Part shown: positions 30,871-38,004 of the stretch, in pieces | How positions within the stretch are numbered: position 1 is the first letter of the stretch | Layout of the letters: each line of letters starts with the position of its first letter | NCBI RefSeq assembly: GCF_002706795.1 | Contig: NZ_CP017705.1 | Location: 3,594,501-3,658,500, forward strand | Length of the DNA: 64,000 bases | Origin: Brevibacillus laterosporus DSM 25 | GTDB lineage: Bacteria; Bacillota; Bacilli; Brevibacillales; Brevibacillaceae | Direction of reading: 5' to 3' | Made by a program: the position numbers and the translations under genes | The notes under the pieces: model-generated | Databases searched by the model: none | Told to the model about the DNA's origin: nothing | What the model saw: only the letters and a program-made list of their open reading frames with translations

Positions 30871-32223
30871 ATGAGTCATCAGTCGGAACAATGGACATCG
30901 CGAATTGGATTTATTTTAGCAGCAGCAGGATCGGCTATCGGATTAGGAGCAATTTGGAAATTTCCATATGTAGCAGGAACAAGTGGGGGAGGAATCTTCT
31001 TTTTACTATTTCTCTTCTTTACTCTACTGATTGGTTTACCACTGTTACTTTGTGAATTTGTTATTGGTCGTAGTACAGGCAAGGAAGCGGTGTCTGCTTA
31101 TCGGGAATTAGCTCCAGGAACGAAATGGTACTTCTTAGGTATCATGGGTGTCATCACCTGCTTTTTATTATTCTCCTTTTATAGTGTAGTAGGTGGCTGG
31201 ATATTACTTTATTTGGGTATGGCGGTGACTGGAAATCTAAGCCATCCAAATATGAATTACGAGCAGTTATTTGGGCAAGTCATTTCAGAGCCTTATATAG
31301 CGTTGATCGCCCAATTTATTTTTATCGTATTAACTATCATCATCATTGCTCGTGGCGTCCAAAATGGTATTGAAAAAGCCAATAAATATATGTTTCCTGC
31401 TTTATTTGTTTTGTTTATCGTACTTATGGGGCGAGCTTTAACGTTACCTGGCGCATGGGAAGGAATCGTTTTCTTTTTAAAACCAGATGTGAGCAAAATT
31501 GAATCCTCCACCATTTTGGCTGCGATGGGACAATCATTTTTTGCACTAAGTCTTGGGGCATCTGCCATGGCTACCTATACGTCCTATCTGGATAAATCGG
31601 TAAGCTTGACACGATCAGCGGTTTCGATCGTAAGTTTGAATTTGCTCATATCTTTGCTGGCAGGGTTAGCGATTTTTCCAGCTGTATTCGCACTTGGATT
31701 TACACCAACACAAGGACCGGGATTACTTTTTCATGTGTTACCTGCTGTATTTAGCCAAATACCTTTAGGGGGATTCTTTCTAGCTTGTTTTTTGGCACTC
31801 TTCTTTTTTGCCACAATTACATCTGCTTTTTCTCTTTTAGAGATTACTGTAGCTTCGCTTACGCGAAAAGATCCAAGCAAACGTCGACGTTATTCTTGGA
31901 TAGCAGGAATGGGAGTCTTTGTGCTAGGAATACCATCCTGTTTGTCATTTGGGATTTGGTCAGATAAACTTATTTTTGGCAAAAGCATTTTCGAGGCAGC
32001 AGATTATCTAGTTAGTAATATGTTGTTACCATTAGGAGCCCTGCTTATCTCTCTGTTTGTTTCTATGAAAATGAAACGAGAGCTGTTACAAGCTGAATTC
32101 GTTAGAGGTTCCAAGCTGGCAACAAGCTTCTTTGGGATTTGGTTTATACTGGTGAGATATGTGCTACCTTTCTTAATTATTCTTGTGTTCTTAAATACAT
32201 TAGGAATTGTTAGATTTTCCTAA
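30871..32223 (+). CDS. Neurotransmitter:sodium symporter (NSS) family transporter
   Basis: The 450-residue integral membrane protein has about 11-12 transmembrane segments. It carries the NSS signature at its N-terminus (AAAGSAIGLGAIWKFPYVAGTSGGG), which forms the sodium and substrate sites, as in LeuT, Tyt1 and MhsT. Bacterial members take up amino acids with sodium; the substrate here is unknown. It stands alone, with its own promoter and a terminator at 32247. Confidence 0.92.
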   Translation: MSHQSEQWTSRIGFILAAAGSAIGLGAIWKFPYVAGTSGGGIFFLLFLFFTLLIGLPLLLCEFVIGRSTGKEAVSAYRELAPGTKWYFLGIMGVITCFLLFSFYSVVGGWILLYLGMAVTGNLSHPNMNYEQLFGQVISEPYIALIAQFIFIVLTIIIIARGVQNGIEKANKYMFPALFVLFIVLMGRALTLPGAWEGIVFFLKPDVSKIESSTILAAMGQSFFALSLGASAMATYTSYLDKSVSLTRSAVSIVSLNLLISLLAGLAIFPAVFALGFTPTQGPGLLFHVLPAVFSQIPLGGFFLACFLALFFFATITSAFSLLEITVASLTRKDPSKRRRYSWIAGMGVFVLGIPSCLSFGIWSDKLIFGKSIFEAADYLVSNMLLPLGALLISLFVSMKMKRELLQAEFVRGSKLATSFFGIWFILVRYVLPFLIILVFLNTLGIVRFS

Positions 32224-32246
32224 CATATAGATTACATTCGTATTCG

Positions 32247-32269
32247 CCAGCTTATTAGCTGGTTTTTTT
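32247..32269 (+). terminator. Terminator of the NSS transporter gene
   Basis: Stem CCAGCT / AGCTGG followed by TTTTTTT. Confidence 0.75.
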
Positions 32270-32462
32270 ATTGCTAAGTTTACATTCATATAATAAAGAT
32301 ACAGTCGGGTATTTTTTGTTATGAGCGTGCCTTTAGCTTACTATTTTAAGAGCTGTTAATTTTATTTTAGGATTTTATTGGTTTTCGCTCTGTACAGGCA
32401 CGTATAGGCAATTGCCTACATATGGATAGGGAGAGGAGCAGACTGAAGGGGAGGTGGCAGAC

Positions 32463-32825
32463 TTGTCAAGTGTCTTCGTGGCGCTTTCGCTACTGTTTAA
32501 GGAATTGGTTATGTTTGTGGCGTACGTGAAAAACAATGCGTTTCCACAACCGCTGCCTGAGGTAGAAGAAGAGAAGTATCTTAAATTAATGGCAACGGGA
32601 GACCCCATCGCTCGAAATAAATTAATTGAGCATAATTTGCGATTGGTGGCGCACATCGTCAAAAAATTCGAAAACACCGGCGAGGACAGCGAGGATTTGA
32701 TCTCTATTGGTACCATCGGACTAATTAAAGCCATTGAAAGTTACCAGGTGAATAAAGGTACGAAACTTGCTACCTATGCAGCAAGATGCATTGAAAATGA
32801 TATTCTAATGTCATTAGTCAATTAG
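32463..32825 (+). CDS. sigK: sigK part 1 of 3: N-terminal fragment of RNA polymerase sigma-K (SpoIVCB-like)
   Basis: This is the first third of the late mother-cell sporulation sigma factor. It holds the short hydrophobic pro-sequence ([21 protein letters not shown]) removed by SpoIVFB in B. subtilis, then region 2 ([38 protein letters not shown]). The true coding part ends at 32800 after IEN; the remaining residues to the stop at 32825 (ILMSLVN) are encoded by the inserted element. TTG 32463 is preferred: AAGGGGAGGT precedes it and it aligns with B. subtilis sigma-K. An upstream GTG at 32454 overlaps that site. Confidence 0.95.
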   Translation: MSSVFVALSLLFKELVMFVAYVKNNAFPQPLPEVEEEKYLKLMATGDPIARNKLIEHNLRLVAHIVKKFENTGEDSEDLISIGTIGLIKAIESYQVNKGTKLATYAARCIENDILMSLVN

Positions 32826-32905
32826 GAATGAAGGGTGAGAATAGAACAGTATTACATGCATGGACACTGCTGATCGCGCTAATGTGCTAAAACTGTGTTT
32901 ACTAA

Positions 32906-32953
32906 AAAGAAGCAACCGTCTTTGAGCTTCCTAGCTCTTACGGTCACTTCTTT
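32906..32953. repeat. Large imperfect hairpin in element 1
   Basis: AAAGAAG pairs with CTTCTTT, enclosing ACCGT/ACGGT and GAGCT/AGCTC stems, all nested. No T run follows. It lies just inside the left end and could be a structured RNA or an old terminator. The remainder of 32826-33069 has no gene I can support. Confidence 0.4.
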
Positions 32954-33069
32954 CCAAAATAATGAGCTCTCCTTTGTGGAAGAGGCTATGTATCGGTTGT
33001 AGGTGCCAAAAGCACCCACGGCTTTTATAAGGTATGGGGTAACGATTCGGCAATTGTAGTAAACGATCG

Positions 33070-33411
33070 TTATGCCTTTTTAACAAATTGAGATTTTAAT
33101 TTCATAGCTCCAAAACCATCAATTTTACAATCAATATCATGATCGCCATCAACCAAGCGTATATTTTTTACTTTTGTACCTATTTTTACGACTGAAGAGC
33201 TTCCTGTTACTTTAAGGTCTTTGATTACTGTTACAGTATCTCCATCGTTTAAGACATTTCCATTTGCATCTTTGATAATTCTTTTATCCTCATTATTATC
33301 AGATTCTAATTCTAAAGACCACTCGTGAGCACACTCAGGGCAAATAAAAAGACTTCCATCTTGATACGTGTATTCTGAATTACACTTTGGGCAATTTGGC
33401 AAATCTAACAT
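33070..33411 (-). CDS. PhnA/YjdM family zinc-ribbon protein
   Basis: The 113-residue protein has an N-terminal zinc ribbon ([28 protein letters not shown], two CxxC pairs) and the C-terminal PhnA domain ([26 protein letters not shown]). The family was named for phosphonate use but its function is unclear; it is common and often stands alone. A GGAGGAAATG-type ribosome binding site precedes the ATG. It is carried within skin-like element 1 on the minus strand. Confidence 0.88.
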   Translation of the reverse strand: MLDLPNCPKCNSEYTYQDGSLFICPECAHEWSLELESDNNEDKRIIKDANGNVLNDGDTVTVIKDLKVTGSSSVVKIGTKVKNIRLVDGDHDIDCKIDGFGAMKLKSQFVKKA

Positions 33412-33719
33412 TATTCATTTCCTCCATCCGTTTCATGCTAATTGAATATATAAGAATTATGTTCAATTTCCGTTTTACAACTCCGAAGAAATAGTAACGA
33501 ACTTGAAATTTCACAAAAAATATAGGGAGTTTCTTATATCCTTATATACTGCCATAGTCTTCTCATATTGACAACCTTTCCTTTAATTCCCTCCATAAAA
33601 AGCAGTGAATCACCCTTTATGTAACAAATTAATGACCTACCGAAATTACCCTAGTGTTCCATTTGAATCATGAAAAAGGATACCGCCCGTGTAGCATATT
33701 GGACGGTATCGGATTAGAT
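33412..33719. other. AT-rich region in element 1 with a terminator
   Basis: The only structured part is the terminator at 33679-33712, which serves the leftward peptide gene that follows. I see no other gene. Confidence 0.5.
33677..33712 (-). terminator. Terminator of the Arg/Cys-rich peptide gene
   Basis: Read leftward, GATACCGTCC pairs with GGGCGGTATC and is followed by CTTTTT, starting about ten bases after the peptide stop codon. Confidence 0.75.
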
Positions 33720-33797
33720 CTAACAGAAGAAGCGACGACGACAACAACGACGGCGGCGTCTAAAGCACCCACAGCGACGTCTACGGAAACAACACAT
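33720..33797 (-). CDS. Very small Arg/Cys-rich peptide, 25 aa
   Basis: The frame has 25 codons: 12 Arg, 6 Cys and 4 Phe, starting MCCFRRRRCGC and ending RRRFFC. A perfect ribosome binding site (GGAGGTG, six bases spacing) precedes the ATG, and a rho-independent terminator follows at once, so it looks like a complete transcription unit. I recognise no named family. Its place in a sporulation-excised element suggests a spore-related role (structural, DNA- or metal-binding), but that is inference. Overlapping frames on the plus strand have no start signal. Confidence 0.6.
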   Translation of the reverse strand: MCCFRRRRCGCFRRRRRCCRRRFFC

Positions 33798-34025
33798 GCA
33801 CTCCACCTCCATCCGTTTATACTCTATACTAAGCAAAAATAGTGAAAAGTGATTGGACGAACCTTCATGGAAATGCGCTTGTTTATGTGATTATGAGAAG
33901 TATCGACAGGTAAAAGAGTATAAAAAACCTGCTAGGATTGAAAAGTATTGAAGAAGAGCAAAAAGTTAGAGGGAGTATCCTAATTGAGCTTACAGTCATC
34001 TATCCCTCCACTTATATACTAGTGG

Positions 34026-34328
34026 CTAGTCCAAATTTTTTTCCAAGCTATAAAACACTTTATCCTTGTAAGTTCTTTCATCATAATGTCTATAGCCTAG
34101 AGAGGTCCAGAAATGTAATGCTTTTTTGTTAGTAGTATGAACAGCTATTTGAATACACTCCAGGTATCGCTCAAGATGTAGCTTTTGAGCCTCAAGGTGT
34201 TCTTCGAAAATATCCTTACTTTCTAATAGCTCTTTATCATGAGCAATGACATTATATTCAATATTAGAATTCATAATCTCTTTTTCTATATCTATTTTCG
34301 TTATATCGTTTTTCATTAAAACAAACAT
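34026..34328 (-). CDS. Truncated GNAT acetyltransferase-like protein, 100 aa
   Basis: A good ribosome binding site (AGAAAGGAAAG) precedes the start. The last ~40 residues (IQIAVHTTNKKALHFWTSLGYRHYDERTYKDKVFYSLEK) match the C-terminal motif B region of GNAT acetyltransferases. The first ~60 residues form a charged helical segment, and the acetyl-CoA-binding motif A (R/Q-x-x-G-x-G/A) is missing. It is probably an internally deleted, inactive remnant. Confidence 0.5.
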   Translation of the reverse strand: MFVLMKNDITKIDIEKEIMNSNIEYNVIAHDKELLESKDIFEEHLEAQKLHLERYLECIQIAVHTTNKKALHFWTSLGYRHYDERTYKDKVFYSLEKNLD

Positions 34329-34550
34329 AATGATTCTTTCCTTTCTAAATTCTAATATTCAAATATCCGAATGACGAAACCGTTTGCTGGCAAAAAATCA
34401 TTTTTTCGAAAGCAGACAAGCAGAACCCGCATAACCTCTATGGGGGGGATGCATAGATGCATATCAAATTGATTGAAGGTGAATCTACTATCGAGATACG
34501 ACTATCCTGCTATGCTTATCTGGAAGAAAAATACAGGAAGGAGAGGTTAG

Positions 34551-36059
34551 ATGGTCGGAGTATATGCGAGGGTGAGTACGGAGGAGCAAGCAAGGAAGGG
34601 GTTCAGCTTGAAAGACCAGATAGCCGAATGCCGAAGAAAGGCAAAAACGGATGAAGTTTTAGAATATGTGGACGAAGGAATTTCAGGTGAATTCCTCGAT
34701 CGGCCTGCATTGATGAAAATGCGTCAGGATGCGCGAACTGGACTCATTAAAAAAATCGTATGCTTAGACCCGGATCGACTTTCGCGTAAACTTATGAACC
34801 AACTTATTATTACAGATGAGCTAGATAAGCTCGGTGTGGAATTGGTCTTTGTTAATGGTGAATATGCTAAAACTCCCGAGGGTAATCTGTTTTACAGCAT
34901 GCGCGGTGCAATCGCGGAATTTGAGAAAGCAAAAATAACAGAACGCATGAGCCGAGGTCGTAGACAAAAAGCTCGGCAGGGTAAAGTATTGCGAGATTTT
35001 CAAGTATATGGATACGCCTTTGATAAAGAACATGAACAGATGATTGTCAATGAAAACGAAGCGCAAATTGTGAGATTTATATTCGATTTGTTTACTAAAC
35101 CGAACGATCTCGTGAAGGGGATTAATGGAATTGCTCATTACCTTACAAAAAAAAACATACCGACGAAACGTGGGGCTGATGTCTGGCATCGGCAAGTAGT
35201 GCGACAGATCCTTCAAAATCGAGCGTATATCGGTGAGTTTTATCAAAATCGTTGGAATACGGAGGGAATGCTCGGTAATAAGCATAAGGCTCCAGAGGAA
35301 CGTGTCCCAATGAGAGAACGCCCGAAAGAGGAATGGATACAAGTCGCCTGCCCAGCGATTATAAAGAAAGAAACGTATGAACACGCACAACGATTAATGA
35401 AAGAATCACGGCGTAGATGGGCGAAGGAGAGTAATAATCGGTATCTTTTAAGTGGGTTAGTACGCTGCGGAATTTGCGAGAATACGATGACAGGTAGAAG
35501 AGCAAAAAACTGGGGGAAGTCCATACTTGAATATACAGATCTAAAAAACTTTTCAGGTGCGAAAAATTCTGGTTGTGGTAGAAAAATAAAAGCTGAGAAT
35601 CTGGAGAACGAGGTATGGAGAACAATTATGACCTGGCTGGACCAACCAAATGAAATTGCAGCAGCAAGTGAAGCGGTGCAGGAGGATAGAAGTATTTCAT
35701 TGGAAGAAGTTGAAATATCTAGAATCGAAACGGAAATCGTAAAGGCTAGGTATGGAAAAAAACGATTGCTTACTTTATTTTCCCAAGACCTGTGTATATC
35801 CCAGGAAGAGATTCGACAATCTATTCGTGAGCTGAGGGAAAGAGAAGAGGAATTAACAAAGAAACTAACAGTTCTAAAAGAATCTGTTCAGCATCAGGAA
35901 AGAACCAAGTACAGCCAGAGCCAATTTCGAGAAGCGGTCGAATATTATCTGAATAAAAGACGAGAGAAGCTTACCTTTGAAGACAAACAGAAAATTATTC
36001 GTCACATCGTTCGTGAAGTAAGGGTATTCGATGACAGCGTAGAAATTTATACATTCTAA
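34551..36059 (+). CDS. spoIVCA: SpoIVCA-like large serine recombinase of element 1
   Basis: The 502-residue protein aligns along its length with B. subtilis SpoIVCA, the skin excisase. The catalytic Ser9 lies in VYARVSTEEQ, and the resolvase domain includes DPDRLSRKLMNQLIITDEL and FVNGEYAKTPEGNLFYSMRGAIAEFEKAKI. A recombinase domain (~155-260), a zinc ribbon and a coiled-coil C-terminus follow. In the ribbon, Cys306, Cys309 and Cys342 are present, but the expected third cysteine (YTCRKN in SpoIVCA) is Asp330. The stop codon lies 28 bp before the element's right crossover. AAGGAGAGG precedes the ATG. In B. subtilis the gene is sigma-E-dependent; I found no convincing sigma-E promoter here. Confidence 0.9.
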   Translation: MVGVYARVSTEEQARKGFSLKDQIAECRRKAKTDEVLEYVDEGISGEFLDRPALMKMRQDARTGLIKKIVCLDPDRLSRKLMNQLIITDELDKLGVELVFVNGEYAKTPEGNLFYSMRGAIAEFEKAKITERMSRGRRQKARQGKVLRDFQVYGYAFDKEHEQMIVNENEAQIVRFIFDLFTKPNDLVKGINGIAHYLTKKNIPTKRGADVWHRQVVRQILQNRAYIGEFYQNRWNTEGMLGNKHKAPEERVPMRERPKEEWIQVACPAIIKKETYEHAQRLMKESRRRWAKESNNRYLLSGLVRCGICENTMTGRRAKNWGKSILEYTDLKNFSGAKNSGCGRKIKAENLENEVWRTIMTWLDQPNEIAAASEAVQEDRSISLEEVEISRIETEIVKARYGKKRLLTLFSQDLCISQEEIRQSIRELREREEELTKKLTVLKESVQHQERTKYSQSQFREAVEYYLNKRREKLTFEDKQKIIRHIVREVRVFDDSVEIYTF

Positions 36060-36088
36060 CCACGCATTACTAATGACTTTGAAATCGA

Positions 36089-36175
36089 AATCCTGATGCA
36101 CCTACGTAGTCTGAAGAAAACCAAAAAAGATGTATCTCTGCACGATCCGATTGGAATGGATAAAGAGGGAAATGA
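36089..36175 (+). CDS. sigK: sigK part 2 of 3: internal 87-bp fragment
   Basis: This encodes [29 protein letters not shown], the sigma-K region 2/3 linker, and has no start or stop of its own. Upstream it abuts element 1, downstream element 2. In the joined gene it supplies 29 codons in frame. Unspliced, it reads on into element 2 and stops at 36284. Confidence 0.93.
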
Positions 36176-36176
36176 A

Positions 36177-36215
36177 ATGACACTTAGACGTTATCCATCT
36201 AAGTGTCATTTTTTT
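36177..36215 (+). terminator. Strong terminator just inside element 2
   Basis: A perfect 12-bp stem ATGACACTTAGA / TCTAAGTGTCAT with seven T residues. It overlaps the left attachment arm and would stop transcription from sigK part 2 or the first recombinase. It could also act leftward on the second recombinase before the insertion sequence arrived. Confidence 0.85.
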
Positions 36216-36333
36216 ATCAACCGTGCCGTAAAACCCCTTGCTTTAGGCTATGGGGATATAAGGCACTTTGCTCTGCATCCTTAGAAGAGGGTGCTAAGAG
36301 CAAACAAAAAAGAGTTCTTTTTTCACTGATTGC

Positions 36334-36376
36334 CGTTAGATATGCTAAATGTATCTAACGACATGTGGTATAATTA
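36334..36376 (+). promoter_or_regulatory. Hairpin and -10 box upstream of tnpA
   Basis: A 9-bp stem (CGTTAGATA / TATCTAACG) is followed ten bases later by TATAAT, just before the tnpA start. It may be part of the promoter or a control structure. Confidence 0.4.
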
Positions 36377-36379
36377 GCC

Positions 36380-36796
36380 ATGGTGATGGCTTTGAGTAGA
36401 TCAGTGGAAAGTAACCACAATATCGTATTTGATTGTAAATACCACGTTGTCTTTTGTCCAAAGTATCGCAAAAAGGTTTTGATTGAACCAGTAGATGTTC
36501 GATTAAAGGAATTGTTTCTTGAAAAAGCACAGGAATTGCGTGCTGAAGTGGTTGAGATGGAAATCATGCCCGATCACGTTCATTTGCTCATCACATGCGA
36601 TCCTCAATTCGGAATCCACCGAATAGTGAAACATTTGAAGGGCTATACATCCAGAGTTTTGCGGATGGAATTTAGACATCTCAAAAGTAGACTCCCCTCA
36701 CTTTGGACAAACTCTTACTTTGTTGCCACAGTTGGGACTGTTCAACTGGATGTGATTAAACAATACATTGAGTCACAAAAAGAAAGGAGTGATTGA
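36380..36796 (+). CDS. tnpA: IS200/IS605 Y1 transposase TnpA
   Basis: The 138-residue HUH single-strand transposase has the metal-binding His-hydrophobe-His (H66-V-H68 in MPDHVHLL) and the catalytic tyrosine Y129 (IKQYIESQ). It starts with the usual [18 protein letters not shown] segment. All key residues are present, so it may be active. Its stop lies just before the tnpB start. Confidence 0.93.
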   Translation: MVMALSRSVESNHNIVFDCKYHVVFCPKYRKKVLIEPVDVRLKELFLEKAQELRAEVVEMEIMPDHVHLLITCDPQFGIHRIVKHLKGYTSRVLRMEFRHLKSRLPSLWTNSYFVATVGTVQLDVIKQYIESQKERSD

Positions 36797-36798
36797 GC

Positions 36799-37884
36799 AT
36801 GCACAGAGCTTACAAATTTCGTTTGTATCCAAACAGAGAACAAGCGACACTCATCAACAAAACTATCGGATGCACTCGCTTTGTATTCAATCACTTTCTT
36901 GCGAAGCGAAAGGATGCTTACGAACAAGAACAGAAAACACTCAACTACAACGATTGCTCTGCCCTGCTCACACAACTCAAAAAAGAGATAGAGTGGCTGA
37001 AAGAAGTAGATTCCACTGCCCTGCAATCCACTTTGAAAGATTTGGATTCTTCGTATAAAAAGTTTTACAAGGAAAAGAAAGGATATCCTAAATTCAAGAG
37101 CAAGAAGAATCCAAAGCAATCCTACACATGCAAGATGAACATCAAAGTGGAAGGGGATCGCATCAAACTACCTAAACTTGGATGGGTTACATTTGCGAAG
37201 TCAAGAGAAGTCGAAGGACGCATTCTCTCGGCTACAGTTAGAAAAAATCCTTCTGGCAAATACTTTGTATCTGTTTTGTGCGAAACAGAGATTCAGCCCC
37301 TATTACAAGCAGAAAAGACTGTTGGAGTTGATCTTGGCATCAAAGACTTTGCCATTCTTTCGACAGGTGAGAAAATAGCCAATCCCAAGGCTCTTCGCTA
37401 CTACGAAAAGAAGCTTGCTACTTGGCAACAGAAACTGTCCAGACGTAAAAAAGGTGGTCAAAACCGAGAAAAATCACGAAAACAAGTAGCTCGTCTACAT
37501 GAAAGAATCTCGAACACACGAAACGATTTTCTACATAAACTGTCAACTCAACTGATTCGTGAAAATCAAACGATCTGCTTGGAAGACTTACGTGTGGAAA
37601 ACATGATCAAGAACCACAAGCTTGCGAAAAGCATTGCAGATGCGTCATGGTCGGCATTCAGAACCATGCTGGAATACAAAGCAGCTTGGTATGGAAGAAC
37701 AATTTCTGTTGTGGGGAAACAATTTCCGTCTTCGCAGTTGTGTTCTGGTTGTGGATACCAAAATAAAGAGGTAAAGAATCTCAATTTGCGTAATTGGACA
37801 TGCCCGAACTGCGGCGTACAACATGATCGTGACAAAAACGCTGCCATCAATATCGAGCAAGAAGGACTTCGATTGTTGGCATAA
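36799..37884 (+). CDS. tnpB: TnpB, RNA-guided RuvC-like nuclease of the IS200/IS605 element
   Basis: The 361-residue protein keeps the RuvC triad: D178 in [11 protein letters not shown]262 in [11 protein letters not shown] and D345 in [12 protein letters not shown] four-cysteine zinc finger (CSGC and CPNC, C315/C318/C335/C338) lies between the last two. TnpB uses an RNA from the element's right end to cut the empty target site. ATG 36799 is ten bases after AAGGAG; a TTG at 36793 is too close. It appears intact. Confidence 0.93.
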   Translation: MHRAYKFRLYPNREQATLINKTIGCTRFVFNHFLAKRKDAYEQEQKTLNYNDCSALLTQLKKEIEWLKEVDSTALQSTLKDLDSSYKKFYKEKKGYPKFKSKKNPKQSYTCKMNIKVEGDRIKLPKLGWVTFAKSREVEGRILSATVRKNPSGKYFVSVLCETEIQPLLQAEKTVGVDLGIKDFAILSTGEKIANPKALRYYEKKLATWQQKLSRRKKGGQNREKSRKQVARLHERISNTRNDFLHKLSTQLIRENQTICLEDLRVENMIKNHKLAKSIADASWSAFRTMLEYKAAWYGRTISVVGKQFPSSQLCSGCGYQNKEVKNLNLRNWTCPNCGVQHDRDKNAAINIEQEGLRLLA

Positions 37885-38004
37885 CCAACTGAACTGTGGG
37901 ACACACAGGGATAGCTTGGTAAATTTCACTCCGTTAGGAGTGACTACCCAAGAATCCCCTGCCTTTAGGCATGGGGAGTGTCAATGGGGTAATTTAGGGT
38001 GAAG
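37700..38004 (+). ncRNA. Probable omegaRNA (reRNA) region of TnpB
   Basis: By family knowledge the TnpB guide RNA overlaps the 3' end of tnpB and the right-end hairpin, with the guide taken from flanking DNA just past TCAA. Here the guide would start at 37985 (TGGGGTAATTTAGGG), which is the 3' end of the recombinase gene. The 5' boundary is approximate. Confidence 0.5.

Larger units (their letters stand above)
32801..36088. mobile_element. skin-like element 1 (3,288 bp) interrupting sigK after codon 112
   Basis: The boundaries come from gene reconstruction and end structure. Sigma-K homology stops after GAAAATGA at 32800 and resumes at 36089. Joining the element's ends recreates a dyad: CTAATGAC (36070-36077), nine bases, GA, nine bases, GTCATTAG (32810-32817), symmetric to the base around GA. 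This is the layout of a large-serine-recombinase attP site. The insertion point (IEN|E) is the same codon context as the B. subtilis skin element. Cargo: a PhnA-like protein, an Arg/Cys-rich peptide, a GNAT remnant and the SpoIVCA-like recombinase. Confidence 0.92.
36218..37984 (+). mobile_element. IS200/IS605-type insertion sequence with tnpA and tnpB
   Basis: The element has subterminal imperfect hairpins typical of the group: CCCCTTGCTTTAGGCTATGGGG (left, 36234) and CCCCTGCCTTTAGGCATGGGG (right, 37957), no terminal inverted repeats and no target duplication. The right end is TCAA at 37981-37984. The left flank is TTAT at 36214-36217, a plausible target tetranucleotide; the exact left base is inferred. 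It sits between the element 2 left end and the second recombinase gene. Confidence 0.85.

Noticed and set aside
32420-32462. Sigma-K or sigma-E promoter before sigK (CACGTATAGG ... CATATGGATA).
   Set aside because: Spacing and the second half of the -10 box do not fit well; too weak to call.
33654-33842. A Thr/Ala-rich 62-codon frame on the plus strand.
   Set aside because: It is antisense to the Arg/Cys-rich peptide gene and its terminator, and has no ribosome binding site.
34440-34550. Sigma-E promoter for the first recombinase (CATAACCT near 34430).
   Set aside because: The -10 match is partial and no fitting -35 is present.
36072-36076. AATGA at the right end of element 1, matching the AATGA at 32796-32800 and the B. 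subtilis skin repeat.
   Set aside because: Using it as crossover would insert FEIE into sigma-K. It falls in the dyad arm, while the GA centre gives the canonical sequence.
36096-36284. A 62-codon frame beginning MHLRSLKK.
   Set aside because: It is sigK part 2 running on into element 2 and the insertion sequence, not a separate gene.
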